Source: Bacteroidales bacterium | GTDB lineage: Bacteria > Bacteroidota > Bacteroidia > Bacteroidales > UBA932 | DNA: 39,071 bases | Direction: 5' to 3' | Assembly: GCA_017399905.1 (NCBI GenBank) | Contig: JAFQAR010000057.1 | Span: 1-39,071 of the forward strand | Part shown: positions 24,315 through 32,605 of the stretch, one piece after another | How the letters are laid out: every line of letters begins with the position of its first letter | Position numbering within the stretch: the first letter of the stretch is position 1 | Made by a program: the position numbers and the translations under genes | Notes under the pieces: generated by a model | Told to the model about the DNA's origin: nothing | The model's input: the letters and a program-made list of their open reading frames with translations, nothing else | Database searches by the model: none

Positions 24315-25262
24315 ATGAAAATTTCAGGAACAGGAAGCGTGCTTCCTAAAAAAGTGGTGACGAACGAAATGCTTTCCCGCTTTCTGGACACAAGTGACGA
24401 ATGGATCACAACCAGGACCGGAGTAAGGACACGTCATGTGATTTCTGATGAAAAGCTGGATGAAATGGCTGTGGAGGCCGCTCAAAAGGCTTTGGATGAT
24501 GCCGGAATGAATCCGGAAGACCTTGACTTCATTATATGTTCCAATGTGGTCAATGAATACGTTACTCCACAGCTCAGCTGTATAATCCAGGGAGGAATAG
24601 GGGCTGCCTGCCCATGCATTGACATCAATTGTGCCTGTGCCGGTTTCATATATGCCCTTGAGATTGCAGAATCCTTCTATAAAGCCGGTAAAGTGAAGAA
24701 TGTTCTCGTCGTATGTGCGGAAGAACCTACCAGAATGACTGACTGGACGGACAGAAGGACATGTGTCCTTTTCGGAGACGGTGCGGCTGCTGTCGTGCTT
24801 ACACCGGGAGACAACATAAGGAGCATCAAGCTTTCTGCTTCGAGTTCCACTGACAAGCTCTGGCAGTACAGGATACTGCAGCCCACCCCTTATATTACCA
24901 AAGAAGAACAAGACGTCCCTCTTCAGATGAAGGGACAGGATGTTTTCAAGTTTGCGGTCAAGGCTGCCGGCAGAGACATCTCAAGGACATTGAAGGATGC
25001 CGGGATCAGTCCTGACGACGTAGACCATTATCTTCTTCATCAGGCAAATATAAGGATCGTAAATGCAATACGGGATTATATGGAACAGCCTGAGTCAAAG
25101 TTCCATTCAAATATAGAGGATCATGGAAATTCCTCAAGTTCCTCATGCCCGATCCTTCTGGATGAGTGCAACAGGAAAGGCCTTTTCAAGAAAGGGGATA
25201 TGGTGGCGATGAGTGCTTTTGGTGCCGGCTTTGTTTCAGGTGCTGTCCTCTTTGAGTGGTAA
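24315..25262 (+). CDS. fabH: 3-oxoacyl-ACP synthase III
   Basis: FabH starts fatty acid synthesis by condensing acetyl-CoA (or a branched acyl-CoA) with malonyl-ACP. The protein has 315 residues, typical for the family. The catalytic triad is visible: Cys108 in NCACAGF, His242 in LLHQANIRI and Asn272 in DHGNSSSSS. The first residues ISGTGSVLPKKVVTNEML, with a following DEWITTRTGV, are typical. It is the first gene of a cluster with fabK, fabF and fabZ. The fabK start lies 56 bases after the stop. Confidence 0.96.
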   Translation: MKISGTGSVLPKKVVTNEMLSRFLDTSDEWITTRTGVRTRHVISDEKLDEMAVEAAQKALDDAGMNPEDLDFIICSNVVNEYVTPQLSCIIQGGIGAACPCIDINCACAGFIYALEIAESFYKAGKVKNVLVVCAEEPTRMTDWTDRRTCVLFGDGAAAVVLTPGDNIRSIKLSASSSTDKLWQYRILQPTPYITKEEQDVPLQMKGQDVFKFAVKAAGRDISRTLKDAGISPDDVDHYLLHQANIRIVNAIRDYMEQPESKFHSNIEDHGNSSSSSCPILLDECNRKGLFKKGDMVAMSAFGAGFVSGAVLFEW

Positions 25263-25303
25263 AGCGGGATATTATCAGGAAAATTTTTAAATTTGTAAGT
25301 TTT

Positions 25304-25310
25304 AAGGAGG
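25304..25310 (+). promoter_or_regulatory. Perfect Shine-Dalgarno sequence that sets the fabK start
   Basis: AAGGAGG ends 8 bases before the ATG at 25319. Most genes in this window lack such a site, as is usual in Bacteroidetes. It argues against the longer GTG-initiated frame that overlaps the end of fabH. Confidence 0.65.
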
Positions 25311-25318
25311 TAATTGTT

Positions 25319-26266
25319 ATGATAAAGAGCAGAATATGCGATATGCTCGGAATAAAATATCCGGTATTTCAGGGTGGAATGGCATGGGTGGCTGATGCTT
25401 CACTTGCAGCTGCGGTTTCCAATGCTGGCGGACTTGGACTCATATCTTCGATAAATGCAGGAACCGAAGCGGTCAGGAATGAGATCAGGAAATGCAGGGA
25501 AATGACAGACAAGCCTTTCGGTGTGAACATAATGCTTCAGGCTCCGAATGTTTCGGAGATAGCAGACATGGTGGTTGAGGAAGGTGTCAGGATCCTGACG
25601 ACAGGTGCGGGTTCTCCATCTCAGTATATGGCTGAATGGAAGGCAGCTGGCATAATCGTGATACCGGTCGTTGCATCAGTGGCATTGGCTCTCAAGATGC
25701 AGGCGGCAGGAGTTGATGCTGTCGTGGCTGAAGGTGCCGAGTCCGGCGGACATGTGGGTGAACTCCATACTATGCCGTTGATCCCGCAGGTCGTGGATGC
25801 GCTTGACATCCCGGTCATCGCCGCAGGTGGAATCTGTGACGGCAGGGGTGCTGCAGCGGCTTTCATGCTTGGTGCTGATGCCATTCAGGTCGGAACGCGT
25901 TTCCTTTCTGCAGAAGAATGTAATGTGCATCCGGATTACAAGGAAAAGATACTGAAGGCGACAGACATCTCTACCATAGTGACCGGCAAGTCCTTCGGAC
26001 ATCCTGTACGGTCGCTCAAGACCCCGTTCTCGAAGACTTTCGCAAAGATGGAGTCCGATCCTTCTGTGGCCCAGCAGGATATTCTTGCCTTCGGAGCCGG
26101 CGCTTTGCGCAAAGCTGTCCAGGAGGGAGACAGGAACGGAAGCTACATGGCCGGAGAGTGTGCAGGAATGGTGAGAAGGATAGAGCCGGCAAAAGCTATT
26201 GTGGAAGACCTTATCCATGGCGCGGAAGCTGTCATGAAGGAGGTCTCTGCAAGAATGATAGGATAA
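25319..26266 (+). CDS. fabK: Enoyl-ACP reductase II, FMN-dependent
   Basis: FabK reduces trans-2-enoyl-ACP in the last step of each elongation cycle, using FMN and NAD(P)H. It is unrelated to FabI and known for triclosan resistance. The protein has 315 residues from the ATG at 25319. The TIM-barrel signatures are visible: YPVFQGGMAWV, SNAGGLGLISS, the catalytic-site ESGGHVGE with His145, and the FMN phosphate-binding IAAGGICDGRGAAAAFMLGA, then QVGTRFL. Upstream bases could be read in frame from 25256, but the Shine-Dalgarno and family length favour 25319. A nitronate monooxygenase-like relative is the main alternative; the fab context argues for FabK. Confidence 0.92.
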   Translation: MIKSRICDMLGIKYPVFQGGMAWVADASLAAAVSNAGGLGLISSINAGTEAVRNEIRKCREMTDKPFGVNIMLQAPNVSEIADMVVEEGVRILTTGAGSPSQYMAEWKAAGIIVIPVVASVALALKMQAAGVDAVVAEGAESGGHVGELHTMPLIPQVVDALDIPVIAAGGICDGRGAAAAFMLGADAIQVGTRFLSAEECNVHPDYKEKILKATDISTIVTGKSFGHPVRSLKTPFSKTFAKMESDPSVAQQDILAFGAGALRKAVQEGDRNGSYMAGECAGMVRRIEPAKAIVEDLIHGAEAVMKEVSARMIG

Positions 26267-26288
26267 CTTTAATTTTTATTGATCATAT

Positions 26289-27539
26289 ATGAACAGACGA
26301 GTAGTTGTGACAGGCACCGGTGTCATCACCCCTGTCGGAAATGATGTGCAGACTTTCTGGAAGAACCTTCTTGAAGGATATTGCGGCATCGATTTCATCA
26401 CTTCTATCCCTACTGATGACCTTCCTGTGAAGATTGCAGGAGAAGTGAAGGATTTCAATCCTGCGGATTACGGAATAGAAACTCCGTTCGCAAGGAAGCA
26501 GGATAAGTTTACTATATATGCTGTCGCTGCCGCATGGCAGGCTGTCACCCAGGCCGGCCTGGTCTCCGGTGAAGACGGAAATATCGACCCTTTCCGTTAC
26601 GGAGTTTATGTCGGTTCCGGTATCGGAGGATTCAGTACGCAGGTGCGTGAGACGGAAAAGATCCTGAACGAAGGAGCAAAATGGGTTTCTCCTCTCTTTA
26701 TTCCGACGATGATTGCGAACATCGCGGCTGGAAATATCGCTATCCGCAACAATGCATGCGGACCTTGTCTTCCTGTCGTTACCGCATGCGCGACATCAAC
26801 CCATGCGATTGGCGAAGCCTACCGTGCCATAAAGCATGGTTATGCAGATGCCATAATAGCCGGAGGTTCCGAAGCTGCCGTGATTCCGCTTGCCATAGCT
26901 GGATTTGCCAATGCCAAGGCCTTGTCAAGGGCTGAGGATCCCAAGTATGCCTCACTTCCTTTCAACAAGAACAGAGGCGGTTTCGTCCTGTCGGAAGGAG
27001 CTGCAATGCTTGTGCTTGAAGAGTATGAGCATGCGGTTGCCCGTGGAGCTGAAATCATTGCCGAAATATGCGGATACGGCAACACATGTGATGCCCATCA
27101 CGTCACTGCGCCACGTCCTGACGGCGTCACTCAGGCTGCTGCGATAAGGCAGGCTCTTGACGAGGCCGGATATACATCGGAGGACGTGCTGTATATAAAT
27201 GCCCACGGTACAGGTACCGCGCTTAATGATACAAGCGAGACACAGGCTTTCAAGAATGCTCTTGGTGAGGATGCATACAAGGCACATGTGAGTTCGACCA
27301 AAGGTTCGATGGGACATCTTCTCGGTGCGGCAGGTGCGGCCGAAGCCGTAGTTTCCGTGCTTGCTCTCAAGCATGGTGTCGTTCCTCCGACGATCAATCT
27401 TGACGAGGTCGATCCGGAATGTGACCTTGACTATACTCCTGTCAAGCCTGTGGAAGCTCCGCTGACCGTCGCCATCTCCGATTCTCTCGGATTCGGCGGA
27501 CACAACGGCTGTCTTGCTTTCAGGAAATACAACGGATGA
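26289..27539 (+). CDS. fabF: 3-oxoacyl-ACP synthase II
   Basis: FabF performs the condensation step of chain elongation with malonyl-ACP. The protein has 416 residues, normal for the family. The active site is complete: Cys167 in VVTACATSTHAIG, His306 in NAHGTGT and His343 in GSMGHLLGAAGA. The start RRVVVTGTGVITPVGND and the end DSLGFGGHNGCLAFRKY are typical. It follows fabK by 22 bases and precedes fabZ. A FabB assignment is less likely given the NAHGTGT-to-end sequence, but the two are close. Confidence 0.95.
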   Translation: MNRRVVVTGTGVITPVGNDVQTFWKNLLEGYCGIDFITSIPTDDLPVKIAGEVKDFNPADYGIETPFARKQDKFTIYAVAAAWQAVTQAGLVSGEDGNIDPFRYGVYVGSGIGGFSTQVRETEKILNEGAKWVSPLFIPTMIANIAAGNIAIRNNACGPCLPVVTACATSTHAIGEAYRAIKHGYADAIIAGGSEAAVIPLAIAGFANAKALSRAEDPKYASLPFNKNRGGFVLSEGAAMLVLEEYEHAVARGAEIIAEICGYGNTCDAHHVTAPRPDGVTQAAAIRQALDEAGYTSEDVLYINAHGTGTALNDTSETQAFKNALGEDAYKAHVSSTKGSMGHLLGAAGAAEAVVSVLALKHGVVPPTINLDEVDPECDLDYTPVKPVEAPLTVAISDSLGFGGHNGCLAFRKYNG

Positions 27540-27587
27540 TTTTCAGACCCGACTTGACCAGCGTACTTTAACTGATTATTGATTTAT

Positions 27588-27998
27588 ATGGACAGAGACG
27601 AATTGAAAAGATATCTTCCCCATAGGGAACCTATGCTCCTTGTGGATGAGATCGACATAGATGATTCAGGAGTAGCACATGCAAGATATACCATCAGGGA
27701 GGACGAGTTCTTCTGCAGGGGACATTTTCCGGGAAATCCTATCGTGCCGGGAGTCATCCAGTGCGAGATAATGGCTCAGAGCTGCGCCATTCTTGTCAAG
27801 GATGATATAGTGGGAAAGACTACCCTTTACAGCGGAATAGACAATGTCCGCTTCAAGCATCCGGTTCATCCCGGTGACCTGTGTGAGGTGACGGCCCACC
27901 TCAAGGCGAAGAGAGGCAATCTCTTCTTCTGCGAGGCCGTACTCAAGGTTGCAGGGCAGCTTTGCTGCAAAGGAGACCTTTCCTTCGCCTTGGTATAA
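27588..27998 (+). CDS. fabZ: 3-hydroxyacyl-ACP dehydratase, FabZ-like hotdog fold
   Basis: FabZ removes water from 3-hydroxyacyl-ACP before the reduction by FabK. The product has 136 residues from the ATG at 27588; an in-frame TTG at 27579 is an unlikely start. The catalytic pair is His46 in CRGHFPGNPIVPGV and Glu60 in QCEIMAQS. The N-terminal YLPHREPMLLVDEI is typical. It is the last gene of the fab cluster, 48 bases after fabF, and faces the convergent DUF4293 gene. Confidence 0.9.
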   Translation: MDRDELKRYLPHREPMLLVDEIDIDDSGVAHARYTIREDEFFCRGHFPGNPIVPGVIQCEIMAQSCAILVKDDIVGKTTLYSGIDNVRFKHPVHPGDLCEVTAHLKAKRGNLFFCEAVLKVAGQLCCKGDLSFALV

Positions 27999-28030
27999 GG
28001 ACGACTTCTTCCTTAAGGATAAGATTGAGG

Positions 28031-28058
28031 CTTGCTTGAGTCTGACCGGCTCGGCAAG
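28031..28058. terminator. Weak hairpin between convergent fabZ and DUF4293 genes
   Basis: CTTGCTTGAG (28031-28040) can pair with CTCGGCAAG (28050-28058) with one bulge and one G-T pair. No T-run follows, so it is a weak terminator candidate only. Confidence 0.3.
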
Positions 28059-28084
28059 TCTCTTTCAGTATCCGTCGGGTACTG

Positions 28085-28516
28085 TCACTTTCTGTTTTTC
28101 CTGCTTTTCCTTACCCCTTTGACCGCCTGGATTGTCATTTCGTCGACCATGGACTTCTTCGCTGCGGCGAAGTCCAGGAATGACGCTATGAGAGGGAACA
28201 GGGCAGTGAAGGAGAATGACATGTCGTTGCGGTTTACAATGATGTCCACTGCGAGCCATATCTGGAATCCCAAGGCGAGAAGGGCAGCTATCGTGCTTAC
28301 CCTTGCCTGAAGGAAGAACGTCCTGTAGCTTGCCACCGCCGCGATATGTGAAGTTATCAGCATTATCAGCAATGTCAGATACGGCAGCTTTTCGCTATAT
28401 CGTATCGTTACTTCAGTTCCTTCCGGTCCGGCTATGGTCGCGAAGGTGCAGAAGAACATGGAGAAGATGATTGCGGTAGATATGCCGAGAAATAATGTCT
28501 GAATTCTTTGCCACAT
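28085..28516 (-). CDS. DUF4293 family membrane protein
   Basis: The protein has 143 residues. It starts MWQRIQTLFLG, as DUF4293 members do, and shows about four hydrophobic helices (near 7-25, 45-65, 70-92 and 100-115), ending in a basic tail KGVRKSRKNRK. The family is found in Bacteroidetes; its function is unknown. It is a single gene with its own candidate promoter, converging on fabZ. Confidence 0.85.
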   Translation of the reverse strand: MWQRIQTLFLGISTAIIFSMFFCTFATIAGPEGTEVTIRYSEKLPYLTLLIMLITSHIAAVASYRTFFLQARVSTIAALLALGFQIWLAVDIIVNRNDMSFSFTALFPLIASFLDFAAAKKSMVDEMTIQAVKGVRKSRKNRK

Positions 28517-28541
28517 GGTATGATATTTTAATGCATCAGTA

Positions 28542-28549
28542 CAAAAGTA
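28542..28549 (-). promoter_or_regulatory. Candidate -7 element for the DUF4293 gene
   Basis: On the minus strand TACTTTTG matches TAnnTTTG and lies 25 bases before the start codon. No good -33 element is seen. Confidence 0.4.
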
Positions 28550-28570
28550 GGAATTTTCGCAGGAAAAAAC

Positions 28571-28578
28571 TATATTTG
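28571..28578 (+). promoter_or_regulatory. Candidate -7 element for the nucleoside phosphorylase gene
   Basis: TATATTTG is a full match to TAnnTTTG. The -33 region is weak. It would give a leader of about 75 bases before the ATG at 28659. Confidence 0.4.
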
Positions 28579-28658
28579 AAGAACTTTACATTCATGCAGC
28601 CCCTTCAAAGAAGAGAACAGAATCGGAAACATTATAATAACGGATAATATCAGAGAAT

Positions 28659-29528
28659 ATGAGAATAGCGGAATCAGAACTTATCATCAATGGTGACGGA
28701 TCGGTCTTCCATCTGCACCTTCGTCCGGAAGAACTTGCCGACAACGTGATTCTTGTGGGAGATCCCGGAAGAGTCGATATGATTGCGGAATACCTCGAGG
28801 AAAAGGAGTTCAGGCATGCTTCGCGAGAGTTTGTGTCCGTGACCGGAAAGTACAAGGGCGTAAGGATGACAATCCTTTCCACCGGAATCGGTACCGACAA
28901 TATCGACGTGGTAATGAACGAACTGGATGCCCTTGCGAACATCGATTTCGAAACGCGGGAGGTCAAGCCTGTTCATCGTACCCTCAATATACTCCGTATC
29001 GGAACTTCCGGCGCCATCCAGCCTGAGATTCCTCTCGGTGCCTTTGTCTTCTCGCATATTTCAGTAGGATGCGACGGACTCATGAACTGGTATGCAGACA
29101 GGGACAAGATTTCCTTGCTCGATATAGAAGAAGCCTTCAAGGCCCATACGGGCTGGGACAGACATCTTCCTGACCCTTATTTCGTCAAGGCAGGCAAGGA
29201 TATGTCCGACAGGTTCAGGGACTGTACCTTCCCTGGCATGACTATCGCCGCATCAGGATTCTATGGCCCTCAGGGCCGTGTCCTCCGTATGCCTCTGGCC
29301 ATGCCTGACATGCTTGACACTTTCGAGAGTTTCCGTTTCGGAGACCTTAAGGTTACGAATTTCGAGATGGAAGGTTCGGCAATAGCCGGTATTGCGGCTC
29401 ATCTTGGCCATAATGCCGGTACCGTATGCTGCATCATAGCGCATCGCCATCACAAGGCCTCAAATCCTGACTACAAGGCCCAGGTAAGAAAACTTGTCGA
29501 ACTCTGCCTCGACAAAATGGCGGAATAA
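28659..29528 (+). CDS. Nucleoside phosphorylase, uridine phosphorylase-like
   Basis: The enzyme splits a nucleoside with phosphate into base and ribose 1-phosphate for salvage. The protein has 289 residues. Landmarks of the NP-I family are VGDPGRVD near residue 33 (phosphate binding), LSTGIGTDNIDVVMNEL, the LRIGTSGAIQPEIPLGAFV stretch and TNFEMEGSAIAGIAAHLGH (ribose-binding Glu-Met-Glu). The C-terminal CCIIAHRHH is less usual than in Udp. Family members include uridine and purine nucleoside phosphorylases; the base specificity is not certain. It is a single gene that ends in a strong hairpin. Confidence 0.85.
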   Translation: MRIAESELIINGDGSVFHLHLRPEELADNVILVGDPGRVDMIAEYLEEKEFRHASREFVSVTGKYKGVRMTILSTGIGTDNIDVVMNELDALANIDFETREVKPVHRTLNILRIGTSGAIQPEIPLGAFVFSHISVGCDGLMNWYADRDKISLLDIEEAFKAHTGWDRHLPDPYFVKAGKDMSDRFRDCTFPGMTIAASGFYGPQGRVLRMPLAMPDMLDTFESFRFGDLKVTNFEMEGSAIAGIAAHLGHNAGTVCCIIAHRHHKASNPDYKAQVRKLVELCLDKMAE

Positions 29529-29532
29529 AGGA

Positions 29533-29570
29533 ACAGAAAATGCAGGTCGATACCGACCTGCATTTTCTGT
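29533..29570. terminator. Bidirectional terminator with 17-bp perfect stem
   Basis: Bases 29533-29549 are a perfect inverted copy of 29554-29570 around a 4-base loop. The outer part of the stem is A-rich on the left and T-rich on the right, so it can act on both strands. Its right edge touches the stop codon of the minus-strand hydrolase gene. Confidence 0.8.
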
Positions 29571-30520
29571 TAGTTTCCGTACAGCTCCTTTCTGGATTGA
29601 GGACCTGAACCTTTCCATACGTCAGGGTCGGATATCCATGCCTCGATTATGCGCATCTTCTTCTGCATGACGTTGGACTCGAGGAACTTCTTCTGGATGT
29701 CCAATGTCGAATACATGGATCCGGCAATCTCATGACCATAGTCGATGAAGTGGAACATGTTGTAGCTGTATCCGAACTTCTTGAACCTCTCTACGAGTTT
29801 TCCGCCTCCGAAAAACCCGAGATTGAAAAGCTTGATCTGATTGTATGGGACAAGCTTGTCAGATGTTCCGTGCAGCATGAGGGTCGGACATGGGGCAGTA
29901 GCGTAGTCCACCTTGCCTTCTCTTGAAAGAATCGCTCCGGAGAAAGACATGACTCCCGCATAGTTGAACCCTTCCGGAAGGACCGAGGCCCATGATGTCC
30001 TGTTGGCGATTTCATACTCGGCCTGCATCACGGATATGGCTCCGGCTGATGAGCCGCTTATCACGATGTTGGATGGGTCCACGTCAAGCTGGTCTGCATT
30101 TTCAATTATGAAGTTGGTGGCGCTGAAAAGGTCTTCCACAGCCATGTGTATGGCCTTGTCAAGCACGTTTACCTGTGCTACTCCGACTTTCGTCGAACCT
30201 TTGAGACCGAGTCTGTAGTCTATCGAGATCACCCTGTATCCGTTCTCAGTCATCATGCGGAACCATGAATGGTAGCTCTTGTCATCTCTCGTTCCCTGAA
30301 TGAACCCTCCTCCGAACATGAATATTACGGCAGGCTTTTCAATTCCCATGAATGTTGTTTCGCTGCCTTCCGCCGGGTTATAGACGTCCATGAACAGTTC
30401 GCATGTGTCCCTTTTTTCATACATATAGGTTCCGTCAGGAGTGATTGTGCTCTCCTGAGCTGCTGCTGATGCTGCTGCTGACAATGCGGCTGCGGCAATG
30501 ATGCATTTCAATATCTTCAT
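29570..30520 (-). CDS. Secreted alpha/beta hydrolase (carboxylesterase-like)
   Basis: The protein has 316 residues from the ATG at 30520, with an Ala-rich signal peptide ending AAAQ. An ATG at 30541 would overlap the preceding gene by 20 bases and spoil the signal. The fold is readable: oxyanion motif FMFGGGF (about 67-73), nucleophile Ser158 in GSSAG, acid Asp221 in HGTSDKLVPY and His263 in DYGHEI. It resembles the carboxylesterase/BD-FAE group, which cleave small esters or acetyl groups on polymers. The substrate is unknown. It starts 1 base after the stop of the AI-2E-family permease gene, so they are co-transcribed. Confidence 0.85.
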   Translation of the reverse strand: MKILKCIIAAAALSAAASAAAQESTITPDGTYMYEKRDTCELFMDVYNPAEGSETTFMGIEKPAVIFMFGGGFIQGTRDDKSYHSWFRMMTENGYRVISIDYRLGLKGSTKVGVAQVNVLDKAIHMAVEDLFSATNFIIENADQLDVDPSNIVISGSSAGAISVMQAEYEIANRTSWASVLPEGFNYAGVMSFSGAILSREGKVDYATAPCPTLMLHGTSDKLVPYNQIKLFNLGFFGGGKLVERFKKFGYSYNMFHFIDYGHEIAGSMYSTLDIQKKFLESNVMQKKMRIIEAWISDPDVWKGSGPQSRKELYGN

Positions 30521-30521
30521 C

Positions 30522-31691
30522 TTAATTTTCGTTTTTATCATCTGTTATCAGCTTTTCAGACGGGATGAGCCTCCGTATGGCCTTTATGTGTCTGAAGAAG
30601 CGGAATGCTATCACTCGTACGACAGTATAGCAAGGTATGGCTACGATCATGGCCAGCGGACCTCCGAGATGGCCGACTATGAGAAGCACTATGAATATTT
30701 CGAGAGGCTTTGCCTTTATGCTTGTAGAATAGATTACCGGCTGATAAAGGAAATTGTCTATCAGCTGGGTGAAGCAGAATATGGCGATGAGGATGCCTGT
30801 GAATACCCAGAAGCTGACATCCAGTCCTATAGGTGTGGCGCTGCTGTATCTGATTATGAGTCCGAGAACGGTTCCGAGGGCTCCTCCGAGGAGTGGACCG
30901 ACATAAGGGATTATGTTCAGGATGCCTGTAAGGAAGGCTATGCCGATCGCAGCATTGAAGCCCAGACGGGCTATGAGCAGGAGTCCGACGAAATTGATAA
31001 GGGCTACGCCCATGACTTCAATGAAGACACCGATGAAATATCTGGACAGAAGATATCCGATGTCGGAAATTGCCTTTACTGTAGTTTTCTCATGCTTGTC
31101 CGGAACAAGCGCGGTGACGATGTTTGTGAACGTGTCGTCATCCTTAATGAAGAAGAAGCTGATGAACACAACGGAGAACAGTCCTATTCCAAGGTCTGTG
31201 ACGAATGATGCCGCCGATCCTATGACTGAAGAGAACATGGAGGCATTGAAAAGATTCTTCACCTCGTTGATGACTGCAACCTCAAGCCTGAAACCCTCAC
31301 CGACCTGCGGGAAGGCCTGCCTGAGAAAGGCGTTGAGTTCCGCCAGTGGAGCTGCCAGGCTCTTGACCGCATTCTCTATGTTGGCTACGGAAACATCCTT
31401 TATTATGTTGGTTACGATAGGGATTATCAGCGTAATGATCGCCAGTAGCACGCCAAGTACGAGAATCAGCGTCAGTGCAGCAAGAAGCCAGTCAGGAGCT
31501 TTCCTGCCCTTGATCCTTATCTTCTGCAGGTTGACCATTATCGGTTTGGCTATCAGAGATACGACCACGGCGACAAGAATATATACCAATACGCTTCTGA
31601 AATACCAGCATATGGCTCCGATGAGGGCGATGCCGGCTGCCAGAAGTATATATTTGGCCAGCTTGTCTACATATCTTTCATTCTGTTCCAT
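30522..31691 (-). CDS. AI-2E family transporter (membrane permease)
   Basis: The protein has 389 residues. It has the AI-2E/PerM layout: two N-terminal helices (about 13-50), a helix pair around 70-95, a long soluble middle region (about 95-150) and four to five helices to the end, including the GILNIIPYVGPLLGGALGTVLG signature and VIYSTSIKAKPLEIFIVLLIVGHLGGPLAMIVAIP. The family contains the proposed AI-2 exporter TqsA and Na+/H+ antiporters, so substrate assignment is uncertain. It sits between the phosphatase and hydrolase genes in one transcription direction. Confidence 0.88.
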   Translation of the reverse strand: MEQNERYVDKLAKYILLAAGIALIGAICWYFRSVLVYILVAVVVSLIAKPIMVNLQKIRIKGRKAPDWLLAALTLILVLGVLLAIITLIIPIVTNIIKDVSVANIENAVKSLAAPLAELNAFLRQAFPQVGEGFRLEVAVINEVKNLFNASMFSSVIGSAASFVTDLGIGLFSVVFISFFFIKDDDTFTNIVTALVPDKHEKTTVKAISDIGYLLSRYFIGVFIEVMGVALINFVGLLLIARLGFNAAIGIAFLTGILNIIPYVGPLLGGALGTVLGLIIRYSSATPIGLDVSFWVFTGILIAIFCFTQLIDNFLYQPVIYSTSIKAKPLEIFIVLLIVGHLGGPLAMIVAIPCYTVVRVIAFRFFRHIKAIRRLIPSEKLITDDKNEN

Positions 31692-31734
31692 ATGTAATTT
31701 CTTCTCTGTTTCCTGTCAAAGTTAGGCTTTTATT

Positions 31735-32397
31735 TCATTTTTCTGCCATTATGGCCCTTGAAATTTCTTCAGGTGTATCTGCGATCAGCCAAGGAGAATA
31801 AGCTTCAAGCTCTTCCCTCGACCGGAAGCCCCATGTAACTCCTGCCGTCTTCACTCCCGCGTTATGCCCTGTCATCATGTCCACATCGGAGTCTCCGCAG
31901 TAAAGAACCTCGTCCAAGGTTGTCCCTGGCACGGCTTTCAATGCCTCATGGACGATGGCAGGATCGGGCTTGATGGGGAATCCGTCCTTCTGTCCGAGGA
32001 TACATCGGAATCCGTATTTCCCGAAAAACAGGTCAGCAAGCTTTTCCGTTCCTTCCTGATATTTGTTTGAGGCAATTGCAAATGACACGCCCTGGCCGGC
32101 AAGCCTGTCGAGCATGTCATATATTCCTTCGTATGGACGCGTCCTGTCACATATGTGACTGTTGTAATACGGTACGAAGAATCCATGCATCTTCCGGACC
32201 ATGTCATCGTTCCTGAGACCTTCGGGGAGCGCACCGCGGAAGAGGTTGAATATGCCTCTCCCTATCAGCATGTTGTACTCTTCAAGCCGTCTTTCCGGGC
32301 AACCGCACATTTTCAGTGCATGGTTGCATGCTCCTGCGATATCTTCCATCGTATCCAGCAGCGTACCGTCAAGGTCAAAAATCACAAATTTTATCAT
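31735..32397 (-). CDS. HAD-superfamily phosphatase, phosphoglycolate phosphatase-like
   Basis: The protein has 220 residues from the ATG at 32397. Motif I DLDGTLLD (Asp8 and Asp10) is right at the start. Motif II is in FAIASNK, motif III is the conserved Lys in PIKPDP and motif IV is YCGDSDVDMMTG. The cap is helical (subclass IA), as in Gph/PGMB enzymes. The frame extends upstream to 32499, but those residues do not look coding. Phosphoglycolate is the usual substrate of such proteins; other sugar phosphates are possible. No clear promoter was seen upstream on this strand. Confidence 0.88.
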   Translation of the reverse strand: MIKFVIFDLDGTLLDTMEDIAGACNHALKMCGCPERRLEEYNMLIGRGIFNLFRGALPEGLRNDDMVRKMHGFFVPYYNSHICDRTRPYEGIYDMLDRLAGQGVSFAIASNKYQEGTEKLADLFFGKYGFRCILGQKDGFPIKPDPAIVHEALKAVPGTTLDEVLYCGDSDVDMMTGHNAGVKTAGVTWGFRSREELEAYSPWLIADTPEEISRAIMAEK

Positions 32398-32437
32398 ATT
32401 TTTCTTGCTTGTGCTGTACTTTGGCACAATGGCCGTG

Positions 32438-32445
32438 TAATTTTG
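32438..32445 (+). promoter_or_regulatory. Candidate -7 element for a small ORF
   Basis: TAATTTTG followed by C matches TAnnTTTG. The -33 is weak. It sits 28 bases before the ATG at 32474, on the strand opposite to both flanking genes. Confidence 0.4.
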
Positions 32446-32473
32446 CAGTGAAATCAGGAAATGACACTTAAAA

Positions 32474-32605
32474 ATGAAGAATATGAATACAGACATCACC
32501 CTCTCAAGCCTCAGCGCAATGTTCTCTTCAGACGATTCTTACAGAAACCTCGTCGAAATGATAAACGAAATGGAGCTTGAGCTCATGGATGTAAGCCTCT
32601 GCTAA
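32474..32605 (+). CDS. Candidate small protein of 43 residues
   Basis: An ATG-started frame runs 43 codons on the plus strand between two minus-strand genes. The product starts MKNMNTDITLSSLSAMFSSD and is acidic, with a probable amphipathic C-terminal helix (NLVEMINEMELELMDVSLC). The codons CTC, AGC, GAA and CTT fit the genome. A consensus -7 element lies 28 bases upstream. Its stop (32603-32605) overlaps the clpC stop (32602-32604) on the other strand. An overlapping frame from 32461 (39 codons, many Arg) looks less protein-like. No homologue is recognised; it could also be spurious. Confidence 0.45.
   Translation: MKNMNTDITLSSLSAMFSSDDSYRNLVEMINEMELELMDVSLC

Noticed and set aside
28575-28609. 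Inverted repeat TTTGAAG/CTTCAAA before the phosphorylase gene
   Set aside because: It is only 7 bp with a 21-base loop and overlaps the -7 element, so it is probably chance.
30498-31725. Long plus-strand open frames (236 and 270 residues) opposite the AI-2E-family gene
   Set aside because: They mirror the codon pattern of the real minus-strand gene, have odd composition and match no family, while the minus-strand product has clear AI-2E helices and motifs.
32461-32580. Alternative small frame starting at 32461 (39 codons) overlapping the candidate small ORF
   Set aside because: Arg- and Pro-rich composition is typical of an off-frame reading; the frame from 32474 fits better.
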